Source: Ascochyta rabiei (Eukaryota > Ascomycota > Dothideomycetes > Pleosporales > Didymellaceae). Taken from it: a stretch of 64,000 bases of DNA. How positions within the stretch are numbered: position 1 is the first letter of the stretch; the number at the start of each line of letters is the position of its first letter. The DNA lies in NCBI RefSeq assembly GCF_004011695.2, contig NC_082405.1, forward strand, positions 1,736,001-1,800,000. The letters are read 5' to 3'. Position numbers and translations under genes: made by a program. The notes under the pieces are model-generated. The model made no database searches. It was not told where the DNA came from and saw nothing but the letters and a program-made list of their open reading frames with translations. This document shows positions 43,808-57,153 of the stretch, piece after piece.

Positions 43808-45915
43808 TTACAATGCCATGCCAGGGACCGGTTTCCGGCTGGGAACAGCACTAGTCAAGGGGGCAGGTGCAGGACCGGCATCGAGGTTCATGTTCGGGTT
43901 CATGGGACTGGGTCCGAGGGCAGGTCCACGACGAGCGCCGCCAAGCTGGCTTGCGGAGCTTGATCTGGGACGACCCATTTGTGGTGGTGGGGCCATAGGA
44001 CCGCCTCCATGAGGGCCGGGAGACATCGAGCGAGGAGGTCCAGCGTACGGTGCGTTGCTGTTCGCGCGGCCACGGCCTTGTGGTGATCCAGGATAAGGAG
44101 CATTGCTGTTGGTACGGTTACGAGGAGGGCCTTGCATGTGAGGAGGCATCTGGCGGGGGCCGGGGCTCATAGTGCGGGGGCCAGGGGGGTCCTGACCACT
44201 AGCAGGCGACAAAGCTGGCGGGTGAGGCGAACTGCGACCGTCGACAGGAGACATTGGACGAGGTTGAGGAATGCCGCCAGGGCCCATGGGCGAGCGGATA
44301 GGAGGTCCGCGCATATGCGGTGGAGGAGGGCCTTGACGCGGTGGACCAGTGCGAGGCTTGACAGGGTGCTTAGAGAGACAGGTTCGGGGCACAACACCTT
44401 GATGTGAGAGATCCATGCTGATACAAAGAGCCTGTGTTGTGTCAGTGGCATTATCAGACGGCGGCATTCAAGTAAGCTTACCCATCCATCATCGTACTCG
44501 TGAAGCATACGGACCAGCGAGCCAGCCTTTAGCTCAAGCTCATCACCCATGGAGGGCTTGAAGTCGAGTTGAACACGGTGGACATTGTTAGGGCCGGCAG
44601 GAGCACCGTTGGGACGGCCAGCAACCATAGCACCAGCGGTACCAACAATCATAGGTGTGCCCATGGCGGGTGACGAAGGAACATCTTCTGTCCATGCGGG
44701 ACTTGTTGGTACTCCGTCGGTGTTGGCGTTGAGACTGGGGGGCGCAGGGAACTCGGTTCCTGACACAGGGACATTGGTCACAGCATTGGCTACAGCAACA
44801 GCATCGACCTCTGGAGCGGGAGCGGGAGCAACACGGGCGTCAAGGTCAGCACTTGGGGCTGCCGAGTGCGTGGGGAATGCTTGGGGAGGCGAGTCAGGAA
44901 TGGCTGCATGTGCAGCGTCGAGAGCGGCGCTGTTACCGAAGGGATTAGCTGGTGGTTGGGTGTTGGCCGGCGTCTGAGGGTCGTTGAATGGGTTTGCTGC
45001 AGGCGCAACAGCAGCGGCAGGAGCAGCATTGGCAGCTCCACGACGTTCCCAGGCGCTAACGGGACGCTCCTCAGGTGATACAGCTCGGTCTTGAGAGGCA
45101 GCAATAGGAGCGGCAGCCGCGGCAACAGTGAGCAGTCCTCCGCTCTTGCGCTGCTCGTTGAAAGTAGGATCGAACTGGGTAACTGGCCGCAGGCTCAAGC
45201 GAGGTGCAGTAGACATGGTGCGATTGGTATCCATGCTGGGAGCGGCACCGGTGGGGACCTGAGGCGGTAGGGGTGCAGGAGCACCGTGCATACCAATCTT
45301 CTCATTGTCCTTCTCTCCCGCCATTGCGTTCTTCTTGCAACGGTAGAAGAACAGGATGCCAGCAAGGAGAGCAGCCAAACCAAGCAAGATACCGAGAGCA
45401 AGACCAGCCTTAGCACCACCAGACATACCTCCACTTTCCGAGGCGTCGGATGTGGGAGTAGCAGAGATGGACGCAGTAGCAGATGCTGTGGCAGACACCA
45501 GGGCGCCGACCACTGACGCCGAGTTCGAGGCGACTGGAGACTTGGTTGCGACGATCAGTGTAGATTGGCCCTTTGTCGATTTCGCTGTTGAGGTTTCTGC
45601 AGTTTCAGTCTCAGACTCAGTGGTGTGTATCGTGGTAGAAGCAGGTCGCTTTGAACTGGCGGCTGTTGGCCTGGTGGACGTGGGCTTCTCGTCATCGTCA
45701 TCGTCTGAAACGGTAGAGAACGGCCTTGTTGCTACAGCGGGCGGGACGAGTGTCTTTGGGGCATCGTTCTGCTGGGTGACCCGTACGGCTTTGCTAGTAG
45801 GGGTGTTGGGTACGGTGACTATTTGAATGACTGTTGCGACTGGGTCGTCATCCTCCTCCTCCTGCCGGTTGCGTTGCCGGCGTATAAGGTGGGCGTGTCC
45901 ATGTTGGTGCGCCAT
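43808..45915 (-). CDS. single-pass membrane protein with cytoplasmic SH3 domain
   Basis: Exons are 45915-44482 and 44431-43808 (50-nt intron); 685 aa. The first ATG in frame begins MAHQHGHAHLIRRQRNRQEEEDDD; no signal peptide is visible. Residues 20-165 are Ser/Thr-rich, as in glycosylated outer regions. A TM helix follows at about 171-192 (AGLALGILLGLAALLAGILFF) with a basic stop-transfer RCKK. An Ala/Pro-rich stretch leads to an SH3 domain at about 445-505 (HRVQLDFKPSMGDELELKAGSLVRMLHEYDDGWALCISMD...GVVPRTCL), split by the intron after DDGW. The tail is Pro/Gly/Met-rich. The layout resembles fungal Fus1- or Sho1-like surface proteins with a cytoplasmic SH3, but the identity is not certain. 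Confidence 0.8.
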
Positions 45916-47211
45916 GTCGTGTTCAGTGGCGTGCAGTTTGTTGGTCCGAGTCGTGGGCGTGGTCAATTTACAGGCCGTGTTCGATTGTGGTTACGGTGTG
46001 GTGGAGTGTCGAGTACGCGAGTCCAATTCACCTCCTCTTTTCGATTTGATTCTACGATTACGTAGTGTTGTATACAAACACAAAGGATCGTCAAATATTT
46101 ACTACAGCTGTGGCTCAAGGGAGGTCAGGCTGTGCCGGAAGGAATGTACAGTTGGGTTTGGCCTCGGCGCGTCGGCGTGTTGGAATGTTGATCGTGAACT
46201 AAGTACTAGACATAAAGAGTGACGTTTATTGTTAAAAGAGAGTGGTGCCGAAGACGCGCTCAACGATTGAAAGAAGCACGACAGCCTGGCCGTGAGAGGT
46301 CGGTCAGTGAAGGTGTAAGGACGGCGGCGGGTGAGAGGAGGAGCGACCCGGCCTGGGGCAGAGTAGGCGCGTAGGTTCAAAGGAAACACGGCAGAGCAGC
46401 CAATGGTCCTTCGAAACGTTCGCGTGCCTTTAGAACGCGCCGCTCGAGGGCCTGTGCTGTGGTCCATCATTCCGCAATCGAAGCTAGTCACGGCCTACAC
46501 CCAGGTACGCTCTGCGTTTGATTCGCTGATTGTTTGCAATTTCCCTGGGTGTGGATGAGCACGAGCTACTTTCTCATTTTCAGCGCCTTGGTGGTGCAGC
46601 AGGCGGTGCGGGAGCCCCTGTGCGAACGCCCTCAGCGTGTTTGAGGTTGCGAAGGCGTCAAGGAGGATTTCCACGGTTCGGATAGACGGAAGGGTGGGTC
46701 ATTCTTCAAGAGCTCCGTCACGACAGCACTTGGAGAGGAGAGCATGTCCAGCCGTCGCCGCATTCCAGTGGCGCCGGATCGATCACACCAGCGACAGATC
46801 TTGGTCAGATTGGATGACGTGGAGCAGCAGACTGTGGTGCCAGGAATTGCTTGCAGCTGTCAGGTGGTGCGCCTGTCGTTGCCTCGGGAGCGTGCGGCTG
46901 CTAAGCTGAGTTGTTTATTTGAGCTGGGAGATGGACAGGTCGCAATTTCGGCACCCCAACATTCATCAAACTAGTAAAAGAGATCAAGGCAGTGCAAACG
47001 CAATTGACGCGCAACCAAATACAAGCAAGACAAAGTTGTTTGCATTATCCCGTAATGACACAACATACAAGGGCGCCCTGAAGACTGCAGTGCACTTGTT
47101 CGTGCATGTGTTGGATCCGAGCACGTGGTCTGCTTGTTCATCTCTCGTGCAGACCCTTCCCCACAAGCGAATGACGGGGCCAAAAAGGTGCAGACCTGCG
47201 CTCTGAGTCGC

Positions 47212-47216
47212 AAAAA
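47212..47216 (-). terminator. RNA polymerase III terminator (T5)
   Basis: Five Ts on the minus strand lie 6 bp past the 3' end of the tRNA, as expected for Pol III termination. Confidence 0.75.
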
Positions 47217-47222
47217 GATGGT

Positions 47223-47309
47223 TGCCCTCTGCCCGAATCGAACGAGCGATCTTATCATTGCATACCGAGGTAATACTAGTGATACGCTTTACCACTAAGC
47301 CAAGAGGGC
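47223..47309 (-). tRNA. tRNA-Thr (anticodon AGU) with a 15-nt intron
   Basis: Read on the minus strand. The acceptor stem GCCCTCT pairs with AGAGGGC, with discriminator A. The D arm is GCTT-AGTGGTA-AAGC. The anticodon stem TATCA/TGATA closes a loop with anticodon AGT at 47277-47275. A 15-nt intron (47273-47259) follows position 37, the usual place. The variable loop is AGATC and the T arm is GCTCG-TTCGATT-CGGGC. All stems pair, counting one G-U. Length is 72 nt plus the intron. The A at position 34 is expected to be edited to inosine. Confidence 0.95.
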
Positions 47310-48490
47310 TTGGTAGAGATCAAGAGACTCCAACACAGCCGGATTGGCTTGTATGAATGGATCCGGTGTTTTTAAAAAATATATAGTTATTTGTAATTAG
47401 CTTTGTGCAGCACATCAAGTCAAATTCGACGTGATCGATGCTTGCCAATATCGGCCAGGAGGGGCTAAGACCGGTCCTGAAGTGGGGCCTGCTGTGTACT
47501 CAGCCAAACGACAGTAATCGCATGGCGCTTGATACACCATCTACGGTATAGTGTCATACGAGAACACGAGGGAAGGCTGATAAATATCATTCATAGTCCT
47601 CTGGTCATGTTACCAAACTATCATCACCACCCTGCTGATCAAGGTAGCATTGACTTGGTTCAAGAAGCACGCCCGTGTTCAGACTTTCCGTGCAGGACCT
47701 TGCTCTCTGTAGCACAACAACAACGTAAAATAAGTCGAGGACACGAAATCTGGTTGTATGAAAGCCTCTTCTACCTTGGATCAAAAGCGTTGTGGATCTT
47801 TGCTGTGATACGTTTTGACGGCCAAGACAACTTTGTTTGGATGATCTCTGGGAGGATGTGGAGCCCCAGATTTTCACATGCCGCACCTCTCCTGCACCTG
47901 AAGCTTCACAGTCCAAGTTATAGCTAGTAATGCCATTCCAGCGCACCGTACTCCAGCATGCACGCCGCCTTAGTGTAGCTAGAGGTTTCCCAGCTACCAG
48001 TCTGGCATCTGCTGCATCTCTGTCAGCCGTTAGACCCGGCAGTGCACTGAAGACGCGCTCCTTCTAGCCACATCCAGGGATGGCGATCATCTGTAACTTT
48101 TTGAAAGAGGGTACAACACAGCAGCGCAGTTGCTTCGCCAGCACTCACGGGCCCTTTGCGCACTCCGCTTCGGTCAGTACGAAGATGATTCTGCGAAGCA
48201 GGTGAGCAGGTCAGGCAGGTCTCGAGCTTCGGAGGAGGGGCGATTTGCCTCGGCACACGCACGCCGGGCCTCGCTCGGCTGGTCGACGTGGGCCAAGCTC
48301 CGGAGACCTGGAGCTCACATGCCTAAACAACCGTCGCTTTCTTCCACTCTACACAAAATTTTCTTTTTCAACCTACCCGCAGGTTTGTCTTTCAGCACAG
48401 GTCTGCACACTCGAGCTTCCTGCAGCTTCATCGCGCATAGTTGGCGCGCAATTCCTCTTTGCCGGACTCGCTCACGTCGACACCTACGCC

Positions 48491-49527
48491 ATGTCTTCTT
48501 CTACCACAGAAAAGGTAGCTGATAAGCTGCCCTCCAAGGAGGAGCTCAAGGAGGATGTGAAGAAAGCGACCAAATCTTCGGTACAGTCGCTCCGTGCACT
48601 GGTCGCTGGAGGTGTTGGTGGTGTGTTCGCTGTTGTCGTGGGACACCCATTCGATCTGGTCAAGGTGCGGATGCAGACTGCTGAGAAGGGCGTTTACAAC
48701 GGCGCTATGGACGTTCTACGAAAGGGCATTGCAAAAGATGGGCTGGTAAGAGGATTGTACGCAGGTGTTTCAGCGCCGCTTGTAGGAGTAACCCCCATGT
48801 GTAAGTACCCCACAGCTCTGGCCTGAGCGTTTGCTGATCACGCACAGTTGCTGTATCTTTCTGGGGCTACGACCTCGGCAAACAACTCGTGACCTCCGTG
48901 TCGACAGTCGAGAACGGTCAGTTCAGCGTCGCTCAAGTCTCGGCCGCTGGTTTCTTCAGTGCGATCCCTCAGACGCTTATCACCGCACCCTTCGAGCGGG
49001 TAAAGGTGCTTCTGCAGATCCAGGGTCAGAAGAACCTGGCACCGGGCGAGAAACACAAGTACAACGGTGGTGTCGATGTTGTCAGGCAATTGTACAAGGA
49101 GGGCGGAATTCGCTCTGTATACCGTGGCTCTGCGATGACGCTCGCACGAGACGGCCCAGGCTCGGCATTCTACTTTGCAACATACGAAACCGTCAAGAGG
49201 AAGCTCACTCCCAAGGACCCAGTGACAGGTCTGCCAGGGCAACTGAGCATGCCTGCCGTTATGGCTGCTGGCGGCGCTGCGGGTATTGCCATGTGGATCC
49301 CTGTTTTCCCTATTGACACGATCAAGTCCCGCTTGCAGAGTGCCGAGGGTCGGCCTACAATTAGTGGTACGATCAAGGGCATTTATGCAAACGGCGGCTA
49401 CAAGGCTTTCTTCCCTGGTATTGGGCCTGCGATGGCCCGAGCTGTCCCAGCCAACGCCGCAACGTTCGCTGGTGTCGAGCTTGCACAGAAAGCCATGAGG
49501 AAAATGTTTGACAAGGATGGCGATTAG
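48491..49527 (+). CDS. acuH: mitochondrial carnitine/acylcarnitine carrier
   Basis: Inner-membrane carrier exchanging acylcarnitine for carnitine (yeast Crc1, A. nidulans AcuH), needed for use of acetate and fatty acids. Exons are 48491-48800 and 48848-49527 (47-nt intron); 329 aa. Three tandem mitochondrial-carrier repeats are visible, with signatures HPFDLVKVR, APFERVKVLLQ and FPIDTIKSRLQ and the matching gate motifs. LRALVAGGVGGVFAVVVGHP and GGAAGIAMWIPVFPIDTIKS are characteristic of the carnitine-carrier subfamily. The N-terminal 30 residues are a hydrophilic extension (MSSSTTEKVADKLPSKEELKED). The frame is open far upstream, but no initiator or homology supports a longer form. Confidence 0.9.
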
Positions 49528-50118
49528 GAGATGTAGTTGCTGGCATCCGCGATGTGTGCTTCGTCACCCCCGACCTTCAGTGCATCACACTCGGCGTTCG
49601 ATTTTTGTTGCCCCAGCGCTTTATAGACGCGGGCTTTTCTAGATCAGGATATACCATTGGTCGCAATTCAACAATTCTAATCCACAAACGACCTCTCAAC
49701 CCTCAATCTCTCTTCGACTCAGCCGCTGATTTGTCTGCTGACGTTACAGACGAACCACTTCAAGGGAGGATTACGGAATGCGGCAACTCCATCACCACAT
49801 TCGGACACGCATTCCACGCCAGCAACCATGGCCTGAGCCTACCATTGCCCCGGGTACTAAGCCTCCGAAAACAGATCTGCAATCTTATGTACGTTCCTGC
49901 TTTGTTATGGTCAACCTCCCGCTGACAGTTCTCATTATGTTCGTAGTACCCCTGTGAGCAATCACGTTTCCTTTTCTGTTGCCGCGACTGTCCTTCTGAA
50001 AATTCGTTTCAGGGACCGACGGAGCCTGGCGGCGGATCACATCGTACAGAAAAGAGGCATGACCTGAGCCCGACTTGCACCATAACCGACCAAAAAAGGA
50101 CCGCACGAACCACCTACG
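49528..50118. other. intergenic region before the two-TM protein
   Basis: About 590 bp between rightward genes. Nothing supported beyond the expected 3'UTR and promoter. Confidence 0.45.
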
Positions 50119-52182
50119 ATGAGTTTTATGCAACCTGCAGACGCATTGGAAATGGATGAAACCAAACCAAAAGTTTCGCTTCTCAAGCAGCATCCAGCTT
50201 TACCGCTCCTACCCTTATCCTCTGGGCCGCCAAGTGCAACACAAACCTTGATCGTCAACTATCCAGCTGCCAGGCTATCGTCGAGCCCTGCATCTTCACC
50301 GAACATCGTCGAGCCGTCAATCGAAAGAAAGGGGTCAGTGCATCCTACCCTGGGGAATTCGATGGAGCGCGGTGTATCTCCAGGTGTAGACTTCTTCGAC
50401 GATCAGTCCTCTGGGTCCGAGTGGGAGGATGCAGATGACGAAGACAGGACACAGACCTTATCAGAAGACGGAGAAGTTGGACTGGGCTTAGGCAGCTTGG
50501 TTCACTCTCCAGTCAGACAGCATCGAAGATCTAGGGGGAGGAGTCGTGAGAGGAGCGGCTTGACGGCGCTACCAGCGTTCAACCAGAAACATTCGCACGG
50601 CCCTCTTGATGGCTTCGGAAATACGCATGAAAATGCAGGGCCGAATAAAGCGAGGCATGTCTCGCTTACTCGGATGGAGAAGGTCAATGTCAGAGTCGTC
50701 CACAACCATGGCTCAAATGCCAGCACTCCACGGGGCTCAGTCATGAGCAACCGTTCTGAGGATACTGTCACACACATTCCAGAAACGACGAAACCGTATT
50801 CCATCGATGCGAGGGGCGAAGCTGCCTTCTTGCCAGAGTACCACCACGGTCACCATCGCCGTAACACTTCAGACAGCGTCATTGCAGACTCCATCATCAA
50901 TGCCCACCTCACCACAATGCAAGCCTTGAAAGCTCTGTCTCCATCTAGTTCGGTTCCCGAGGTGTCCGGCCATTCATTCTACTCAGCAACCAGCATTGAG
51001 CCCCCTAAAGCTAGATCCTTCAGCGATGCCCGACATATCAAACTCTCGCCCATCTCGGTCAAAGACCGCGACCACCTGCCCAGCCACTTCGTCAAAACTC
51101 CATACCCTTTCACTGCTAAAAAGGAATTCCCGAAACCCGCAACCAGACCACGTCACCGCAATGCCGATGGCCGCCTAGATAGCGGCTATGGTGGGGACAG
51201 TGGCTACGGCGGCGAAGGTTCAAGAAACGAGTACTCCAACTTCAAAGGAAAGCATGTTGTCGCTCTAATGTCCAACGATGGTGCGTACGATTTACACAGT
51301 CGCCTGGACCGCAATGTTGATGCGCGAGGTATCTTCCCTACGCAAGACAGTCATTCCGAGACGCACTGCTCAGAGACTGTTCTACATTTGAGCTTGCAGA
51401 AACACCAGAAAATGGCAAGCCGGGAGCGAGCCAAGATTCTCATCCCAAGTGACCTCTCAACAACTTCTCCAGATCGCCGTCATGCCATAGAGTTCGATGA
51501 CAAATACCTCGCTGAGCGTTTACGACAGACACACAGTGAACTCGCTGGCTCGTGGGCCAAAAGGCATCTCAGCGCAAGGAAGATGCGGTACATCCGCCTT
51601 TCCCAAAACAGCGCGTGGAGCGACATCCCTTCGGCACCCACGCATCAAGACGGGGGAACAAGCAGACTTCTGGCTTCGGGAGCCGGAACTGGTGCTGGAG
51701 AAGACTCACGGCCGTTTACCGAGGAGAAGCTCATGCATTTGTACAAGCACCCAAGGACGGGGAAAGCGAGATATACTTGGGTCCATTGGGCCAGACGAGT
51801 CGCCATATCCAATACAACCGCCCCATCTCGACCGCATACATCGAGTTCGTCGCATCAGCAGTATAGCATCCTTGAGAGCGAGCGTGACGAGGATAAGGAG
51901 GGCAGTGTGATACACCATCACATTGCTCCGCCATCAGACACCATCACAACCGTGCAGTTCGTGCACACACTCTCTACGCTTCGCATCCTCGTCGCCCTTG
52001 CGCTGATTCTGGTAACTAGCGCGCTGGCGTCTCTCCTCTGGATCTTCCTAGGCGTAAACGGAGGGTGGTTGAGCGACATCACGAAGCAAAGAGCCGACAG
52101 AGTGGGCGGTGGGATGGCAGTCGGTGTCTTGGTGCTCCTACTCGAGTTGCTAGGGTTCGGCGCCTGGGTGTGGCGGAGTTGA
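50119..52182 (+). CDS. fungal protein of unknown function with two C-terminal TM helices
   Basis: Single uninterrupted frame, 687 aa, from an ATG (MSFMQPADALEMDETKPK). Most of the protein looks disordered, Ser/His/Arg-rich, with an acidic patch (SGSEWEDADDEDRTQ) and a GYGGDSGYGGE repeat near 360. A more ordered block follows at about 455-575: FDDKYLAERLRQTHSELAGSWAKRHLSARKMRYIRL, then FTEEKLMHLYKHPRTGKARYTWVHWARRVA. Two TM helices end the protein (about 617-645, TLRILVALALILVTSALASLL, and 663-685). The ordered block with a membrane tail suggests a conserved fungal membrane protein; I recognise no named domain and infer no function. Confidence 0.75.
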   Translation: MSFMQPADALEMDETKPKVSLLKQHPALPLLPLSSGPPSATQTLIVNYPAARLSSSPASSPNIVEPSIERKGSVHPTLGNSMERGVSPGVDFFDDQSSGSEWEDADDEDRTQTLSEDGEVGLGLGSLVHSPVRQHRRSRGRSRERSGLTALPAFNQKHSHGPLDGFGNTHENAGPNKARHVSLTRMEKVNVRVVHNHGSNASTPRGSVMSNRSEDTVTHIPETTKPYSIDARGEAAFLPEYHHGHHRRNTSDSVIADSIINAHLTTMQALKALSPSSSVPEVSGHSFYSATSIEPPKARSFSDARHIKLSPISVKDRDHLPSHFVKTPYPFTAKKEFPKPATRPRHRNADGRLDSGYGGDSGYGGEGSRNEYSNFKGKHVVALMSNDGAYDLHSRLDRNVDARGIFPTQDSHSETHCSETVLHLSLQKHQKMASRERAKILIPSDLSTTSPDRRHAIEFDDKYLAERLRQTHSELAGSWAKRHLSARKMRYIRLSQNSAWSDIPSAPTHQDGGTSRLLASGAGTGAGEDSRPFTEEKLMHLYKHPRTGKARYTWVHWARRVAISNTTAPSRPHTSSSSHQQYSILESERDEDKEGSVIHHHIAPPSDTITTVQFVHTLSTLRILVALALILVTSALASLLWIFLGVNGGWLSDITKQRADRVGGGMAVGVLVLLLELLGFGAWVWRS

Positions 52183-52350
52183 TGCATGACACACCCTACG
52201 TAAGCCATGGGCTATTCGCTTCTCCAACATACACATGTTTCATAGCATACCCACTTTACTTGGTTGCTCGTAATGCATAATTAGTAATGAACAATGTACC
52301 TTCGCTTCCTGGCCTGTGCCGCTCTTGTTTGTTCCCCAATCCCCTTTTCA

Positions 52351-52830
52351 CTATAAGCACGCTTCAATCGCCTTCCGAATCTCCTTGGGCTTCGCGCCCG
52401 TAACGCCATCCTGAATGTCTCCGTCCTTGAAAATGCTAAACGTCGGCATACTTCTGACCCCGAGTTCGTGCGCGATATCCTCGCACTCCTCGACGTCGTA
52501 CAGGTAGAACTTTACGTCTGGGTACTCTTCGACTAGCTTGGCGACTTCGGGCGCTATTACTTTGCACTGCTGGCACCATGTTGCTGTGCCTTCTAGAATC
52601 GTCACCTGAGCGGTCGGTAAGCTCAAGAACGATATCTTTTGGTTTCAATATTTATTTGTAGGGCTGTTGGTTTGGTGGGAAGGTGGTGAACGTACGCCTT
52701 CGTACATGACGGCTTTCAGGTACTCTGCCTTGGACTTGATGACGGGAATGGTGGATTTGGAATCCATGCCGATGAGGGGTTTGAGGGTACCGTTGATGAG
52801 TTGTTGAGGCTGGTCCTCGGGTTCTGACAT
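52351..52830 (-). CDS. thioredoxin-like protein with WCQQC active site
   Basis: Exons are 52830-52696 and 52605-52351; 129 aa. The 90-nt intron (GTACG...CTCAG) rejoins in phase 0, as AVMYEG|VTILEGTATWCQQCKVIAPEVAKL. The fold is thioredoxin: the active-site loop ATWCQQC (canonical is WCGPC), FYLYDVEECEDIAHELGVRSMPTFSIFKDG with the cis-Pro in SMPTF, and a C-terminal helix EIRKAIEAC. The N-terminal 25 residues (MSEPEDQPQQLINGTLKPLIGMDSK) extend beyond a minimal thioredoxin and show no organelle signal. Replacement of Gly-Pro by Gln-Gln should change redox potential and partner choice; that is inference. Confidence 0.85.
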
Positions 52831-53192
52831 TTTGAAGCGTGGGACGGATTTGCTGCATACTAAAGCTGAAGTGGCTTCGGACGGGGGGATGTTGGCGGGA
52901 ATGGTATGATGTCATCGGTATGAACAGTTATATGATTGGTCGGACATGCTGCTGAAGTGTCAAGTGCGTGCTGGCATCGGAGCAAGATCAGCATTGGCAA
53001 TTCTAATTGCATTCATCATTGACGAGTAACGATCAGAGATCAACACAACACTCGAAACTGGTACACGGCGAAATTCATGTTCACTTGTCTTGATTTATTT
53101 TCCGTTAATCATGGAGCGTTGCTCATGTGGTATATCACCTTACCCTATGCGCCTGCAATGCTTTGATACGCTTACTTGTGGACTACACCGTT
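52831..53192. other. intergenic region, thioredoxin promoter and KRS1 3' end
   Basis: About 360 bp. It may include a last small exon of lysyl-tRNA synthetase if the GTAAGT at about 53234 is used as a donor. Confidence 0.4.
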
Positions 53193-55470
<2,278 letters not shown>

Positions 55471-56240
55471 ATTGTTCGCGATTGAGTGGCTCCGCGATTG
55501 CGTGGTGCTGCTGTGGTCGTGTGGGCGAGTCACGAATTAAAAAACATCGCGGGGTTCAGCGACTCCATCCCACTTACGGCGGGCGATATCGGCCAAAAGC
55601 GCGGTATTGCCAGACCTGAAGTAATATCTCATCGTTACCCGTGGTACTTTCACCAATGTGTAGCATTTCGTTCAACTCAATCCTCAGTCTATTGTGGCCT
55701 ATACACTGTGATTTTGTTCGAAGCTCTGCTCTGCTACGCCTATTGGCCTCTTACGTGAGCCTGCACGATCGTCGAGAACACCGTCAAGCTGCTCAATCTG
55801 TATATCTCATATTCACTGGCTCGTTGAGATGCAATGTTGACCAAGTTGCCCTCCTCACCTTGCCAATTCAATGGCATTTGAGCGATAGCAGACTACACTA
55901 GGTGTACCGTATTATTCGTAGTGTTGTTCAAGACTGTCAGGTTTTCATGCTGAATCTCGAACCTGAATAATGTTTGTTCCTTCTCGGCCTCCCCTTTCAA
56001 ATGACGTGGCTAACATTGTTATAGCATCATGTGCGCCGTAGCTTTTGCGTATACTTTGTCAATCAACAAGATTCCGCCGTACTAACGTCCAGCTCACCTG
56101 CAAACAACCATATACGTCCCTTAGCCAACCAGCTATCCAAAGTACAGTGTGAAACTTTCCATTTTTACGTACTTCATTCACTAACTCCACCTCCACAACC
56201 CCCTCACGGCCAGATAGTCATTCGCTTGGGGCTCAGTAAG
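55471..56240. other. intergenic region upstream of KRS1
   Basis: About 770 bp; KRS1 promoter and possibly upstream parts of the decayed gene that follows. No supported feature. Confidence 0.45.
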
Positions 56241-57153
56241 ATGCAGGAACCCTTTGCGTCGGGCAGATATGCTGCAAATTTCAGAGTCCTCCAGTACTGC
56301 AGTTCTGGTAGTATCGAGAACATGATGTCTTCTTTGGAAGAACATGATAGGATAATCAGCCGTCTCCGCCGTATCCTGCTGAGATCATGAACAATAGGAG
56401 AGGGTTTGCCAACGCGGAGAGTCCATGCGCTGTGGATTTTAGTGAAATTTATTCGGACGAAAGGGCCGCAAAACGAGCAGATGAAAAGATTGAGAAGTGG
56501 GAGAAGGAAGATAAAAAGTGGCTAAAAGAACAAAGTAAGCGGAATGCGGGTGATGTAGCTGGTTTCTCGAACAGCAGTGTGCAGATGCCTGCAGGTACTC
56601 GCACCGAAAGTGCCTCGGAAACCCGACAGACAGGCTCCACGATGTTTGACTTGCCTTCCCCTAACCCAACCGTCTCCGCGGCTCTCTGTGCGCAGAACCG
56701 GCCAGCACAGCAACAGCCCTCTTCTTTTGTCTCCTTAGACCCAATTCCAATCCAATCCACACGGCTACGTTCGACCAACCTACATTTAGCTTTCCACCAC
56801 GACCATCCACGGCTCCTGTCCTTTCTAACCAGACCCAAGGCTCTTTTGGTCAGCCAGCACAGCAAATGGCTCAGCCAGGCACATTCGGCCAACCACAGCA
56901 GTCCGGCCTCTCGATCTCGGGCTAATCTGCGCAACAGCAACTGCAGCAGTCTTAGGATTGTTCCACAAACCCCTCCACACACCTAAATCCACTGCCCTCG
57001 ATGTTTCCCATGTTGAATCAGAACCAGGCTCCAAACCAGGGAACGGCCTCGACTGGCATGTATATGCCTCAGCATAATCCGATAGTCACAAACGAGATCT
57101 CGTCATATAACTATCGCGTTTCGCGAGTGGACAATGATGTGGATATGTTGTAG
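56241..57153 (+). pseudogene. decayed Gln-rich gene (charged coiled region plus FGQP repeats)
   Basis: Coherent protein text continues through three frames. Frame A (56241-56390): MQEPFASGRYAANFRVLQ ... EEHDRIISRLRRILLRS. Frame B (from 56387): FSEIYSDERAAKRADEKIEKWEKEDKKWLKEQSKRN. Frame C (from about 56735): HTATFDQPTFSFPPRP, SFGQPAQQMAQPGTFGQP, then TAA at 56923-56925 and TAG at 56953-56955, both where Gln codons would fit, then PMLNQNQAPNQG to a stop at 57151-57153. No intron sites explain the shifts. The FG/Gln-rich part resembles low-complexity FG proteins, but I do not assign a family. Two frameshifts and two nonsense codons point to a pseudogene. Confidence 0.65.

Larger units (their letters stand above)
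45916..48490. other. long intergenic region containing one tRNA gene
   Basis: About 2.6 kb between divergent coding genes. Apart from the tRNA-Thr at 47223-47309 I see no supported feature; the open frames are short and overlap each other. Confidence 0.55.

Noticed and set aside
48245..48490. N-terminal extension of the carnitine carrier
   Set aside because: The in-frame upstream sequence has no family similarity and no targeting-peptide look; carriers of this family start close to the chosen ATG.
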